Assembly: GCF_900106035.1 (NCBI RefSeq)
Contig: NZ_FNUC01000004.1
Coordinates: 2,542,001 to 2,606,000 of the forward strand
From: Jiangella alba
GTDB lineage: Bacteria > Actinomycetota > Actinomycetes > Jiangellales > Jiangellaceae
Direction of reading: 5' to 3'
DNA length: 64,000 bases
A program made the position numbers and the translations under genes. Below, piece after piece: positions 1-10,731 of the stretch. Position 1 is the stretch's first letter; every line of letters starts with the position of its first letter. Under the pieces are notes generated by a model. It was given only the letters and a program-made list of their open reading frames with translations, searched no databases and was not told the DNA's origin.

Positions 1-305
1 TGCGCGACGCCGGCGAGGCGGCGGGGGAGCGGCTGTGGCGGCTGCCGCTGGTCGACGACTACCGGTTCGGGCTCGACTCCGCCATCGCCGATGTCGCGCA
101 CATCGACACCGAGCACCTCGGCGGCGGGTCGATCCTGGCGGCGCTGTTCCTGCAGCGCTTCGTCGGCGACGTGCCGTGGGCGCATCTCGACATCGCCGGC
201 CCGGGGCGGGCCGAGTCCGACAAGGCCGAGTTGGTCAAGGGTGGCACCGGGTTCGGTGTCCGGGCCCTGCTGTACTGGCTCGAGGCCGGCGCGCCGGTCG
301 CCTGA
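1..305 (+). CDS. Leucyl aminopeptidase (M17 family), C-terminal part
   Basis: Open from the window edge, reading frame starting at base 3, and ending at TGA 303-305. About 100 residues remain. They contain the M17 C-terminal signature (WAHLDIAGPGR, then KGGTGFGVRALL), so this is the catalytic-domain end of a cytosolic di-zinc leucine aminopeptidase that releases N-terminal residues from peptides. The metal-binding NTDAEGR motif lies upstream, outside the window, so completeness cannot be judged. A YdhR-like gene follows after 20 bp on the same strand and may be cotranscribed. Confidence 0.85.
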   Translation, partial: RDAGEAAGERLWRLPLVDDYRFGLDSAIADVAHIDTEHLGGGSILAALFLQRFVGDVPWAHLDIAGPGRAESDKAELVKGGTGFGVRALLYWLEAGAPVA

Positions 306-325
306 CGACCCACGAGGAGGAACCC

Positions 326-667
326 ATGTACGGACTGAGCGTGCGCTGGTCGCTGGCCGAGGCGCCCGACGGCGCCGACGCCGCGCTGCGCGAGTACGTC
401 CACGGCACGTCGCTGGCCCGGTTCACCGGCATGGACGGCCTGCGGTTCAAGACCTGGCGCACACGGCCGGGCGAGTGGTTCGAGGGCACCTACGTGTTCG
501 AGACCGCGGCCGCCCGCGACGCGTTCGCCGCGTCGTTCGCGCAGACGGCCGCGGAGTCGCCCGGTTCGCAGGTGATCGGGTCGGCGCCGGTGCTGCAAGA
601 GCCGTTCGACGTCGTCGCCGTGGCCGAGGGCGGCGCGGGCTTCGCCGCAGGACCGGGACCGGTCTAA
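326..667 (+). CDS. YdhR/ABM-type putative monooxygenase, small ferredoxin-like fold protein
   Basis: 113 residues, started at an ATG preceded by GAGGAGG. The N-terminal strand SVRWSLAEAPDG, the helix with GLRFKTWRTRPGEWFEG, and the final segment YVFETAAARDAFAASF resemble the antibiotic-biosynthesis-monooxygenase/YdhR dimeric alpha-beta fold. Its substrate cannot be inferred. The stop codon overlaps the stop of the convergent acetyltransferase gene by 4 bp. Fold assignment is by pattern only; it could also be an uncharacterised member with no oxygenase activity. Confidence 0.6.
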   Translation: MYGLSVRWSLAEAPDGADAALREYVHGTSLARFTGMDGLRFKTWRTRPGEWFEGTYVFETAAARDAFAASFAQTAAESPGSQVIGSAPVLQEPFDVVAVAEGGAGFAAGPGPV

Positions 668-1530
668 GCCTCCCGGACCCGGTCGTGGACCTCGGGGAGG
701 TCCTGGAAGCCGGCCGACCGGTAGGCGGCGACGGCGCCGACGTTGGAGCTGGGCGTGCAGACGAGTGCGCTCGACGACCCCAACTCGCGCAGGGCGGCCG
801 CCGCGGCGACGGTGAGGGCCCGGCCGTAGCCGCGGCCGCGGTGGTCGCGGTGCACGCCGACCGGCTCGAGCAGTCCCGGGCGCCCCGGCCCGGCGGACCA
901 CACCGTCAGCGCGCCCACGGCCGCGCCGCCGTCGTCGTACGCGATCAGGCACCGGGCGTCGGCGTACGGCGCCCCGCCGGCCATGGCGTGCCAGCGCTCC
1001 TCGGTGAACGTCGACCCGTCGAACGCGCCCTGCTGCATGGCGGCCCGCTCGCCCGCCCGCTCCGGGCCGATCGCCTCGACCCGCACCCCCGGGTCCTCGA
1101 CCGGCTCGGCGAGGTCGCGGCGCAGCGGCCGCCACGGCTCGTCGAGGCCCCAGCCGGCGTCGGCCAGCAGCTCCTGGAGCGGGGCGTCCTGCGGCGCCTC
1201 GACCGAGGCCTTGCCCTCGGGCAGGACGCCGCGGCCGGGACGGATGAGGTCGTCGGCCAGCTGCCGCGCCAGCTCGTCGTCGCGCCGGGCGGCGGGTGCG
1301 GTGGTCAGGCGCAGCAGGCTGGGCCCGTCGAGCATCCCGGCGGCGAGAACGCGGCCGTCACGGCTCCAGGTCCGGACGGCCGCGGCCGTGGCCTCGGCGC
1401 CGAACCGCCACAGCCACCCGACGTCGCCCGGGTGCAGCTGCATGGGCGCGGTGTCGTGCTGCCACTCCCGCAGCGCGCCGACCACGCCGGCCAGGTCGTC
1501 GACGGCGGGGGTGCCGAGCGTGATGGTCAT
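664..1530 (-). CDS. GNAT-family N-acetyltransferase
   Basis: 288 residues, long for a single GNAT domain. The C-terminal half carries the acetyl-CoA site (LEPVGVHRDHRGRGYGRAL, roughly residues 215-235) and ends with the typical GAVAAYRSAGF motif. The N-terminal half may be a diverged second GNAT domain. It acetylates an unknown primary amine in the cytosol. The start ATG overlaps the stop of the upstream GrpB-like gene by 4 bp (TCAT on the plus strand), so the two are probably translationally coupled. Confidence 0.8.
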   Translation of the reverse strand: MTITLGTPAVDDLAGVVGALREWQHDTAPMQLHPGDVGWLWRFGAEATAAAVRTWSRDGRVLAAGMLDGPSLLRLTTAPAARRDDELARQLADDLIRPGRGVLPEGKASVEAPQDAPLQELLADAGWGLDEPWRPLRRDLAEPVEDPGVRVEAIGPERAGERAAMQQGAFDGSTFTEERWHAMAGGAPYADARCLIAYDDGGAAVGALTVWSAGPGRPGLLEPVGVHRDHRGRGYGRALTVAAAAALRELGSSSALVCTPSSNVGAVAAYRSAGFQDLPEVHDRVREA

Positions 1531-2129
1531 CGGTCGAGCAGCCCCTGCTCGCGGAAGATCTTGTCGTAGATGTCGCGGATCACCGGCTCCTTGTGCCGGT
1601 TGTAGTCCGTGACGATGCCGCCGGACGCCGTCGTCTCGGCCGCCGCGCGCAGCTTGGCGTCGCGGTACCGGGCGAGGTCGTCGGGGTGCTCGATCAGCCA
1701 CTCGCGGAACAGCCGCTGACGGGTCACCTCGGGACACCCGGGACCGAACACGTGCAGGTTGGTGTTCGGGTCGGCGTGCTTGAGCGCACGGTGCTCGTGC
1801 CAGTCCGGCTCGCGGATGACCAGCATGAATCCCGCCGCCTCGAGGTCGGGGAGGTAGGCCGGTTCGTCGGCGGGGTCGGCGACCGTGAGGTCGACGTCGA
1901 TGACCGGCTTGGCCGGCAGCCCGGGCACCGACGTCGAGCCGATGTGCTGCAGTCCGAGGACGCGGTCGCCGAGCGCCGTGCGGATGCGGGCGGCGAGCAC
2001 CTCGTAGCGGGCCGGCCAGTCCGGGTCGTAGTCGACGACCTCGATGGGGCGCGCCTCGGGGCGGCCGTTCACCCAGATGTCGTCGCCGGGGTTGTCGCGG
2101 TGCTCGGTGAGGTCGTCCGCAGGAGGCAT
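1527..2129 (-). CDS. GrpB/UPF0157 family protein (nucleotidyltransferase-like fold)
   Basis: 200 residues. Family hallmarks are VDYDPDWPARYEVL near residue 32, the core LQHIGSTSVPGLPAKPVIDVDL near residues 60-80 (the GS-x10-15-DxD pattern of a nucleotidyltransferase fold), and a C-terminal NRHKEPVIRDIY. Enzymatic role is unknown; some members are fused to dephospho-CoA kinase. It is first in a two-gene unit with the acetyltransferase and begins 23 bp from the end of a hydrolase gene on the same strand. Confidence 0.85.
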   Translation of the reverse strand: MPPADDLTEHRDNPGDDIWVNGRPEARPIEVVDYDPDWPARYEVLAARIRTALGDRVLGLQHIGSTSVPGLPAKPVIDVDLTVADPADEPAYLPDLEAAGFMLVIREPDWHEHRALKHADPNTNLHVFGPGCPEVTRQRLFREWLIEHPDDLARYRDAKLRAAAETTASGGIVTDYNRHKEPVIRDIYDKIFREQGLLDR

Positions 2130-2152
2130 GCGGGCACCTTACCCGGGCGTTC

Positions 2153-3013
2153 TCACGGCGCGGTGTGGGCGACGATCTCGGTGGCGACGGTGTCCCAGAC
2201 GGCACGCGGCGGGTACTGGTGGCCCATCCCCTCGAGCGCGACCAGCCGGGCGCCGGGGATCTCGCGGGCCAGCGCCTCGCCGTGCGGGAACGGCAGCAGC
2301 GGGTCGGCGGTGCCGTGCAGCACCAGCGTCGGCGCGGTGATCTCGGCCAGCCGGCCGCGGTCCAGCTCGCCGCCCTCCAGGATCCAGTGGTTGGTCTGGC
2401 TGGCCGCGACGTCCGCGGTGCGGTCGTACATGCGGGTGACGACGGCGCGCTCCTCCGCGAGGTCGGGCGGCAGGGCGCCGTCGAACGGCCGCAGGCCCTC
2501 GATCATCGCCTCGACGGCGGCGTCGCGGTCGGACCAGTCCGGCGGCGGGGCCTCGGACGCGAACAACTCGGCGAGCTGCGGCGACATCGGCGGCAGATCG
2601 GGGCGGTCCGGTCCGCCGGGGCCGGCCGGGCTGGTCGACTGCAACGTCAGCGACAGCACCCGTTCCGGGTGCAGCACGCCCAGCGTCTGCGCGATGCCGG
2701 CGCCCATCGAGATGCCGTAGAGGTGCGCGGCGGTGATGCCGTATCCGTCGAGCACCGCCAGCGCGTCCGTCACGAGGTCGGCCCCGGTGTAGCCGGGCGA
2801 CCCCGCGGGGTAGCCGGTGGACCGGCCGGTGTCGCGCAGGTCGTAGCGGATGACGAATCGGCCCTCGCCCGCCAGGCGCGAGCAGAACTCGTCCTCCCAG
2901 TAGTCCATCGAGGCGGCCGCGCCGCCGATCAGCAGGATCGCCGGGTCGTCCGGCGACCCGAACGCCTCGGCGCACAGCTGCGCGTCGCCGGCCTGGATCA
3001 TCCGCTCGGTCAT
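2153..3013 (-). CDS. Alpha/beta hydrolase
   Basis: 286 residues. Nucleophile elbow GISMGAG (about residue 105), oxyanion region LLIGGAAASMDYW, acid region GTADPLLPFPHG and catalytic His in GMGHQYP. This arrangement resembles the doxorubicin-esterase (DnrP/RdmC-like) hydrolases, but the substrate is unknown. The ATG has a GAGGAG ribosome site. It is divergent from an HxlR regulator gene across a 66-bp AT-rich gap with an inverted repeat, so that regulator is the likely controller. Confidence 0.85.
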   Translation of the reverse strand: MTERMIQAGDAQLCAEAFGSPDDPAILLIGGAAASMDYWEDEFCSRLAGEGRFVIRYDLRDTGRSTGYPAGSPGYTGADLVTDALAVLDGYGITAAHLYGISMGAGIAQTLGVLHPERVLSLTLQSTSPAGPGGPDRPDLPPMSPQLAELFASEAPPPDWSDRDAAVEAMIEGLRPFDGALPPDLAEERAVVTRMYDRTADVAASQTNHWILEGGELDRGRLAEITAPTLVLHGTADPLLPFPHGEALAREIPGARLVALEGMGHQYPPRAVWDTVATEIVAHTAP

Positions 3014-3025
3014 CGCCGTCTCCTC

Positions 3026-3063
3026 ACTATGAAAAACGTAGCTAGTGCTATTCTTTCCATAGT
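3026..3063. promoter_or_regulatory. Divergent promoter with inverted repeat, probable HxlR operator
   Basis: An AT-rich island in otherwise very GC-rich DNA. The outer arms ACTATGAAAA and TTTCCATAGT form an imperfect inverted repeat around a TAGCTAGTGCTA core. TATTCT at 3048-3053 is a plausible -10 for the regulator gene. Symmetry, position between the two start codons and base composition suggest the HxlR protein binds here and controls both genes; this is inference. Confidence 0.55.
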
Positions 3064-3079
3064 TATGAAGGAGGCGCAA

Positions 3080-3722
3080 GTGACCCGGACCTACGGCGAG
3101 GGCTGCCCGATCGCCCTGTCGCTCGACATCGTCGGCGAGCGCTGGGCCCTGCTCGTCGTGCGTGAGCTGCGGCTGGGCCCACGCCGCTACCGCGACCTGC
3201 AGGCGGCGCTGCCCGGTATCACCCCGGCCGTGCTGTCGAAGCGGCTCAAGGAGCTGGAGGAGTACGGCGTGCTGCACCGCCGCGAGCTGCCGCCGCCCGC
3301 CGCGGCCAAGGTCTACGAGCTCACGGAGTGGGGCGCGGGCCTCGAGCCGGTGTTCCAGGCGCTGGCCCGCTGGGGCGTCCGCTCGCCGGTGCTGCCGCTG
3401 ACCGGCGAGGTCAGCGCCGACTCCGTCATGCTCGGGCTGCGCACGTTCTTCGCCGAGCTCCCGGCGGCGGACTGGTCGGCGACGTACGAGGTCACGCTCG
3501 ACCGCGACGTCTACCGGCTGCGGGTCGAGGCCGGCCGGCTGACGGAGCTGGCCCGCGGCCCGGCGGCGGCCGCGCCCGACGTCCTGGTCCGGGCGACGAA
3601 GGCGGCCTGGCAGGCGGTGCTCGACGGCGCCGACCCGCTCGACGCCGCCGTCGCGGCCGGCCGGCTCTCCGTCACCGGCGACGTCGAGGAGCTGCGCCGC
3701 CTGGTGGCCGCGCCGCGCAAGA

Positions 3723-3748
<26 letters not shown>
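3080..3748 (+). CDS. HxlR-family winged-helix transcriptional regulator with C-terminal SCP2-like domain
   Basis: 222 residues from the GTG at 3080, chosen because AAGGAGG sits 5-6 bases before it; an in-frame ATG at 3065 lies too close to the predicted transcription start. The N-terminus CPIALSLDIVGERWALLVVREL is the HxlR signature, followed by LSKRLKELEEYGVLHRRELPP. Residues about 120-215 (LGLRTFF to GDVEELRRLVAAP) resemble an SCP2 sterol-carrier-like ligand pocket, as seen in other actinobacterial HxlR proteins. It likely senses a small molecule and regulates the divergent hydrolase. Its end overlaps the oxidoreductase gene by 26 bp. Confidence 0.85.
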
Positions 3749-5999
<2,251 letters not shown>

Positions 6000-6116
6000 G
6001 GTCCGACGGTAACGCCCGGTGGACGCGCCCGCCGAGGGGTGGACCGGTCTGGACCAGTACGGGTCGGATCATCCGGAGTGGGTAATGAGGGGGAGACCAT
6101 TGCGGAGCCTGGACCT

Positions 6117-6122
6117 TACGGT
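6117..6122 (+). promoter_or_regulatory. -10 element of fdhD, probable leaderless promoter
   Basis: TACGGT matches the actinobacterial TAnnnT -10 and ends 6 nt before the fdhD ATG. No Shine-Dalgarno sequence is present. This is the leaderless arrangement; no convincing -35 was seen. Confidence 0.4.
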
Positions 6123-6128
6123 GGTGCC

Positions 6129-6929
6129 ATGGGGCAGATGACGACTCGACGGCCGGTGCTCCGGCTGCGGCCCGGCCGTTCGGCACAGCGCCCCGACACC
6201 CTGGCGGTCGAGGAGCCGTTGCTGGTCCGGGTCGGCGAGCGCATCCTCACCTCCACCATGCGCACCCCCGGCCACGACTTCGACCTCATCGCCGGCTGGC
6301 TGGTCGCCGAGGGCGCCGTCACCGACCGCACCGACGTCGCGGGCATGAAGGAGTGCGTCGACGAGCAGAACACCATCGAGGTGACGCTCGCCCACGGGGT
6401 CGAGCCGCCGCGGGCCCGCGCGTTCGAGACCACCAGCGCCTGCGGCGTCTGCGGCGCCGACCGCGTGGTCGACGTGCGCGCCTCGCTGCGCTGGCGGCTG
6501 GCCGACGACCCCACCCGCGTCGACGTCGGGGTCCTGTCCACGCTGCCCGACCGCATGCGCGCCGAGCAGCGGGTGTTCGACCGCACCGGCGGGCTGCACG
6601 CCGCCGGCCTGTTCACCACCACGGGGTCGGTGGTCACGGTCCGCGAGGACGTCGGCCGGCACAACGCCGTCGACAAGGTCATCGGGTCGGCGCTGATGGG
6701 CGGGTTGCTGCCGCTGTCGGGGCACGTGCTGCAGGTCAGCGGGCGGGCGTCGTTCGAGCTGGTGCAGAAGGCGGCCGCGGCCGGGCTGCCGGTGCTGGCC
6801 GCCGTCTCGGCGCCGTCCAGCCTCGCCGTCGACCTCGCCGACGAGTGCGGGCTGACGCTGGTCGGCTTCGTCCGCGGCGGCGGGATGAACGTCTACACCC
6901 ACCCCGAGCGGGTGCGCGTCGCGGTGTGA
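6129..6929 (+). CDS. fdhD: Formate dehydrogenase accessory sulfurtransferase FdhD
   Basis: 266 residues. The CGxCG-like motif SACGVCGADR (C105, C108) is the sulfur-relay site that passes sulfur from a cysteine desulfurase to the molybdenum cofactor. EDVGRHNAVDKVIG near residue 180 and VSGRASFELVQKA near 205 are family signatures for cofactor binding. It probably matures the divergently encoded YdeP-type oxidoreductase. Start chosen at ATG 6129; an in-frame ATG at 6138 is possible. A leaderless promoter seems likely. Confidence 0.93.
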   Translation: MGQMTTRRPVLRLRPGRSAQRPDTLAVEEPLLVRVGERILTSTMRTPGHDFDLIAGWLVAEGAVTDRTDVAGMKECVDEQNTIEVTLAHGVEPPRARAFETTSACGVCGADRVVDVRASLRWRLADDPTRVDVGVLSTLPDRMRAEQRVFDRTGGLHAAGLFTTTGSVVTVREDVGRHNAVDKVIGSALMGGLLPLSGHVLQVSGRASFELVQKAAAAGLPVLAAVSAPSSLAVDLADECGLTLVGFVRGGGMNVYTHPERVRVAV

Positions 6930-6935
6930 CCCGCG

Positions 6936-7445
6936 TCAGCTCGCCGGCACCCAGTAGCGCAGCTTGCCGTGCCGCTCGTCCTCGAAGACGCCGCCGGCGG
7001 CCTCGATGACCTTGCGCGACGCCACGTTGTCGACGTCGCAGGTGACCAGCGCGGGGTCGATGCCGAGCTTGGCCGACCACGGCATCGCCTGCTGCAGCAT
7101 CGCGGTGGCGTGGCCCTGGCGCCGCGCCGACGGGCGGACGTCGTAGCCGATGTGCCCGCCGTAGTCGCGCAGCCACGGCGTCAGGTGGTGCCGGATGGAC
7201 AGCCGGCCCAGGAAGAGCAGGCCGTCGACGTACCAGAGATGGGTCGACGGCACCATGCCGCGCGAGCGGTGGGCGTCCTCGCGCTCGTCGTCGATCTGCC
7301 GGCGCACGTACGCCGCGAACCCCTCGGGCCGGACCATGTCGGCCAGCTGCAGGTCGTCGGCCCAGCGCGGCTCGTAGCCGGGCTCGCCGACGGCCTCCAG
7401 CCACGACTCGTGGACCTCGACAGTAGGGCGGACCAGTTCCGGCAC
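6936..7445 (-). CDS. GNAT-family N-acetyltransferase
   Basis: 169 residues with a GTG start. IGYDVRPSARRQGHATAML is the acetyl-CoA-binding motif A and CDVDNVASRKVIEAAGG is motif B. The family with an LGRLSIRHHLT segment often acts on small-molecule or ribosomal-protein amines, but the substrate is not determined here. It converges on fdhD with a gap of 6 bp. Confidence 0.82.
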   Translation of the reverse strand: MPELVRPTVEVHESWLEAVGEPGYEPRWADDLQLADMVRPEGFAAYVRRQIDDEREDAHRSRGMVPSTHLWYVDGLLFLGRLSIRHHLTPWLRDYGGHIGYDVRPSARRQGHATAMLQQAMPWSAKLGIDPALVTCDVDNVASRKVIEAAGGVFEDERHGKLRYWVPAS

Positions 7446-7515
7446 GAGATCTATCGTGCCCGGTTACCGGCCGGTCATTCGCCCGGATGGGGGAATCGGC
7501 CGGATTTCGCCGGGG

Positions 7516-8244
7516 TCAGTCGGGGCGCTTGACCGCGGCGAGCAGGCCGTCGCCGACCGGCAGCAGCGCCGGCACCAGGTGGTCGTCCTCACGGACGAGG
7601 CGGACCAGTTCGCGGATCGCGACGGTGTCGGGGTCGCGCTGGGCGGAGTCGGCGACGCGGTCGTGCCAGAGCGCGTTGTCGAAGGCCACCAGGCCGCCCG
7701 GGCGCAGCAGCCGCAGCGCCTGCTGCAGGTAGTCGCTGTACTCGGTCTTGTCGCCGTCGCAGAAGACGAGGTCGTAGGCGCCGTCGGTGAGCCGCGGCAG
7801 CACCTCGAGCGCCGGGCCGGCGATGAGCCGGGTGCGGTTGGCCGGCACGTTCGCCTCGGTGAACGCCTCGCGGGCCAGCCGCTGGTGCTCGGACTCGATG
7901 TCGACGCTGGTGAGGACGCCGTCGGCGCGCATGCCCGACAGGAGGTACAGGCCGGAGACGCCGCAGCCGGTGCCGACCTCGACGACGGTGCGGGCGCCGA
8001 GCGCGGCGGCCAGCATGCGCAGTGCGGCGCCGGCGCCGCGGCCGACCGGGACGGCGCCGACTTCGGCGGCGCGCTGCCGGGCCCGGCCGACGATGTGGTC
8101 TTCGTCGAGGTACGCCTCGGCGTAGGCCCACGACTCCGGCGTGATGGCGGTGCTGCCCGTGGAAATGACGGCCTCCAGGTCGGAACGTCCTGTGTCGCGC
8201 GCGAACTGTGTCAGTCCTGAGCTTAGGCCGTCAAGCATCCGCAT
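7516..8244 (-). CDS. Class I SAM-dependent O-methyltransferase
   Basis: 242 residues. VVEVGTGCGVSGLYLL (about residue 88) is the SAM-binding motif I, TSVDIESEHQ is the acidic loop and LVFCDGDKTEYSDYLQ carries the metal-binding Asp of the cation-dependent caffeoyl-CoA/catechol O-methyltransferase group. The substrate is unknown. It lies divergent from sigE, a neighbourhood I recall from mycobacteria and streptomycetes. Start may be ATG 8244 or the ATG two codons later. Confidence 0.87.
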   Translation of the reverse strand: MRMLDGLSSGLTQFARDTGRSDLEAVISTGSTAITPESWAYAEAYLDEDHIVGRARQRAAEVGAVPVGRGAGAALRMLAAALGARTVVEVGTGCGVSGLYLLSGMRADGVLTSVDIESEHQRLAREAFTEANVPANRTRLIAGPALEVLPRLTDGAYDLVFCDGDKTEYSDYLQQALRLLRPGGLVAFDNALWHDRVADSAQRDPDTVAIRELVRLVREDDHLVPALLPVGDGLLAAVKRPD

Positions 8245-8254
8245 CGTGGGATCC

Positions 8255-8281
8255 GGAACCCCGTCGGCGTCCCGGATCGTT
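8255..8281 (+). promoter_or_regulatory. ECF-type promoter of sigE (GGAAC / CGTT)
   Basis: GGAAC at 8255-8259 and CGTT at 8278-8281 are separated by 18 nt, matching the GGAAC-N(16-18)-CGTT pattern recognised by SigE/SigH-type ECF factors. It sits 67 bp upstream of the sigE start. Autoregulation by the sigma factor is the likely meaning; not tested. Confidence 0.5.
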
Positions 8282-8347
8282 CTGGAGGACAGGGAACGTC
8301 GGGAATAGATGGGGGGCTTCCCTGATTGGCCACGAAAGGGGCGATGG

Positions 8348-8995
8348 GTGACGATGGACGTAGCGCTCGTGCCGACGAGCCGTGTCGAGGAAGGACCCCG
8401 GGTGGCCGACGTTGAGACCTGGACGCCGCCGAGCTGGGAAGAGATCGTCCGCGAGCACTCTGGACGGGTCTACCGGCTGGCGTACCGTCTGACCGGTAAC
8501 GCGCACGACGCCGAGGACCTCACCCAGGACGTCTTCGTCCGGGTGTTCCGTTCCCTGTCCTCCTACACGCCCGGCACGTTCGAGGGCTGGCTGCACCGCA
8601 TCACCACCAACCTGTTCCTCGACTCCGTCCGCCGCAAGCAGCGCATCCGGTTCGACGCCCTCGCCGACGACGCCGCCGAGCGGCTGCACGGCCGCGAGCC
8701 CACGCCCGAGCGCGTCATCACCGACAGCATGCTCGAGGCCGACATCCAGAAGGCGCTCGAGGCGCTGCCGCCCGACTTCCGGGCCGCCGTCGTGCTGTGC
8801 GACATCGAGGGCCTGTCCTACGAGGAGATCGCGGCCACGCTGGGCATCAAGCTCGGCACCGTCCGCAGCCGCATCCACCGTGGCCGCGCCCAGCTGCGGG
8901 CCGCGCTCGACCACCGTGCGCCCGACGACGCCAGCGCGCTCAGCGTCGGCGAGCACGAGGCCGAGGCGCCGCGTGAACACGGAGACTCCGCATGA
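8348..8995 (+). CDS. sigE: ECF RNA polymerase sigma factor SigE
   Basis: 215 residues from GTG 8348, picked because AAAGGGG lies 6 bases upstream. Sigma region 2 is [23 protein letters not shown]-like (about residues 35-60) with [15 protein letters not shown], and region 4 is the helix-turn-helix [20 protein letters not shown] (about 155-175). Followed with a 4-bp ATGA overlap by a zinc anti-sigma factor, then RseB-like, htrA and tatB genes: the envelope-stress layout known from mycobacterial SigE. It probably directs the response to surface and protein-folding stress. Confidence 0.93.
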   Translation: MTMDVALVPTSRVEEGPRVADVETWTPPSWEEIVREHSGRVYRLAYRLTGNAHDAEDLTQDVFVRVFRSLSSYTPGTFEGWLHRITTNLFLDSVRRKQRIRFDALADDAAERLHGREPTPERVITDSMLEADIQKALEALPPDFRAAVVLCDIEGLSYEEIAATLGIKLGTVRSRIHRGRAQLRAALDHRAPDDASALSVGEHEAEAPREHGDSA

Positions 8996-9570
8996 AACAC
9001 CTCGACGAGCGGATCAGCGACCTCGTCGATGACCGCCTCGAACACCACGAACGCGACCGCGCCCTGGTCCACCTGACGGTGTGCGAGCAGTGCCGCGAGG
9101 CCGTCGAGCTCGAACGCGACGCCCGCAACGCGCTGCGCTCGCTGCCGGCCATGGCGCCGTCCGACAAGCTGGTCGCCAGCCTGCTGGCGCTGGCCGAGCC
9201 CGGCGAGCCGCTGCCGCCCGCCGGGCCGGCGTCGGCCACGCAGCCCGCCCCCGTGGCGGCGTGGCGTCCGCGCGACTCCCGGCCGCCGTCCGGCCCGTCC
9301 GGCTCGCGTCCCAGCGGGCGCGCCAGCCGCCGGGTCCGCGCCGTCCGCGTCGTCGCGCTGGGCATGTGCACCACCGGCGCCATGCTCATCCTGCTGGCCT
9401 CGCTCGGCGGCACCGGCAACCCGCCGGGCAGCCCCGACACCCCGGTCAGCGTGGTGCCGCCGCTCGAGCAGTTCACCGTCGAGCACGCCCGCTCCACCGG
9501 TGGACTGCCGTTCGTCGAGCCGGCGTCGCTGCTGGTCACCACCGACAGCTCCACGGGAGACGGCTGGTGA
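8992..9570 (+). CDS. Zinc-binding anti-sigma factor of SigE (RseA-type)
   Basis: 192 residues. The N-terminal H27-x3-C31-x2-C34 pattern (HLTVCEQC) is the ZAS domain that binds the sigma factor. A long Pro/Ser/Arg linker (about 65-112) leads to one membrane helix around residues 117-139 and a 50-residue extracytoplasmic tail. It should hold SigE inactive at the membrane until proteolysis or redox release. Coupled to sigE by 4 bp and to the next gene by 4 bp. Confidence 0.88.
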   Translation: MKHLDERISDLVDDRLEHHERDRALVHLTVCEQCREAVELERDARNALRSLPAMAPSDKLVASLLALAEPGEPLPPAGPASATQPAPVAAWRPRDSRPPSGPSGSRPSGRASRRVRAVRVVALGMCTTGAMLILLASLGGTGNPPGSPDTPVSVVPPLEQFTVEHARSTGGLPFVEPASLLVTTDSSTGDGW

Positions 9571-10673
9571 GCTTGGGCAACCGCGTCGGGCACGGCAGGA
9601 CCGGCGGGTTGGCCGCCCTGGTCGTGCCGGTCCTGGCCATGCCCCTGATCGTCGGCGCGCTGGCGGTGTTCGTGCAGGCGGTCCCGGCCTCCTCGCGCGA
9701 CGTCGGCGACGACCCACGGGCGGTCCAGCTGCTCCGGCAGTCGGCCGAGGCCGGAGAGCACGTCTCCTACAGCGGCACCCAGTACGTCTCCACCTGGTCG
9801 GCGCTGACCCAGTCCGGCGCGGCCACCAGCGCCGTCGTCCAGGTCCAGCATGCGGCCGGCGGCCAGACCTCGATCAGCCTGCACGACCGCCAGGCGGCCA
9901 TCCTCGACGGCCGCACCACGTCGCGGTGGCTGGCCGGCGACGACCCCGCCGACCTCCTGCTCGGCGCCTACACCGTCCGGCTGGTCGGCGCCGAGTCCGT
10001 CGCCGGGCGCCCCACCGACATCGTCGTGGCCTACCGCGGCGACGGCTCGATCGCGGCGAAGCTGTGGCTCGACCGCGAGACCGCGCTGCCGCTGCGCCGA
10101 GAGTCCTACACCAGCGACGGCTACACGCTGTCGGCCAGCGCGTTCGTGACCATCGCCGTCGGCGCGGCGGCCAACTGCTGCAAGGCCGGCGACGGCGTCG
10201 GGCCGGCCGCCACCTACGACGACACCGCCTCCATGCTGCGCTGGGACGACATCGAGCAGCTGCGCGAAGACGGCTGGCACTGCCCGAGCTCGCTCGGCGA
10301 GGGCCTCGACCTCTACGAGGCGCGGCGGGTCGGCGACGCCATCCAGCTCAGCTATTCCGACGGCGTCATGACGGTGTCGGTGTTCGAGCAGGCCGGGTGG
10401 CTCGACCCCGACCAGCTCGACGGCTACGGCACCGCCGACTACGAGGGCGGCGTCGTCTACACCCGCCCCGGCCCGCCGGCCCGGCTCACCTGGTCCAGCG
10501 ACGGCCGCGTCATCACCGTGGTCGCCGAGGCGCCGCTCGACGCCGTCCGCGACCTGCTGAAGAACCTCCCGCCCGACCCCGCCGCCACCCACGAGGAGAA
10601 GGACGACGGCTTCCTCGACCGCATCTCCCGGGGCGCGCAGCGGGTCGGGTCGTGGTTCAACCCGTTCGACTGA
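9567..10673 (+). CDS. RseB/MucB-like sigma-factor regulatory protein, exported
   Basis: 368 residues from a GTG that overlaps the preceding stop (GTGA), with GGGAGA upstream. A hydrophobic N-terminal segment (about residues 14-38) anchors or exports it. The body has a LolA-like beta fold: EHVSYSGTQYVSTW resembles the MucB/RseB entry strand, followed by LLGAYTVRLVG and a WLDRETALPLRRESYT segment typical of RseB. In proteobacteria RseB shields the anti-sigma factor from proteolysis and senses mislocalised lipid or lipoprotein. A similar gate on the RseA-like protein is inferred from gene order. Confidence 0.72.
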   Translation: MSLGNRVGHGRTGGLAALVVPVLAMPLIVGALAVFVQAVPASSRDVGDDPRAVQLLRQSAEAGEHVSYSGTQYVSTWSALTQSGAATSAVVQVQHAAGGQTSISLHDRQAAILDGRTTSRWLAGDDPADLLLGAYTVRLVGAESVAGRPTDIVVAYRGDGSIAAKLWLDRETALPLRRESYTSDGYTLSASAFVTIAVGAAANCCKAGDGVGPAATYDDTASMLRWDDIEQLREDGWHCPSSLGEGLDLYEARRVGDAIQLSYSDGVMTVSVFEQAGWLDPDQLDGYGTADYEGGVVYTRPGPPARLTWSSDGRVITVVAEAPLDAVRDLLKNLPPDPAATHEEKDDGFLDRISRGAQRVGSWFNPFD

Positions 10674-10731
10674 TCGTCATCACCGGCGGCCGGACGGTGC
10701 GTCCAGCGCCGACGACTGGGAGAATGTCGCC

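Noticed and set aside
9081-9566. Upstream extension of the RseB-like frame through the anti-sigma gene
   Set aside because: The GTG at 9567 has a ribosome site and overlaps the anti-sigma stop in the usual GTGA manner.
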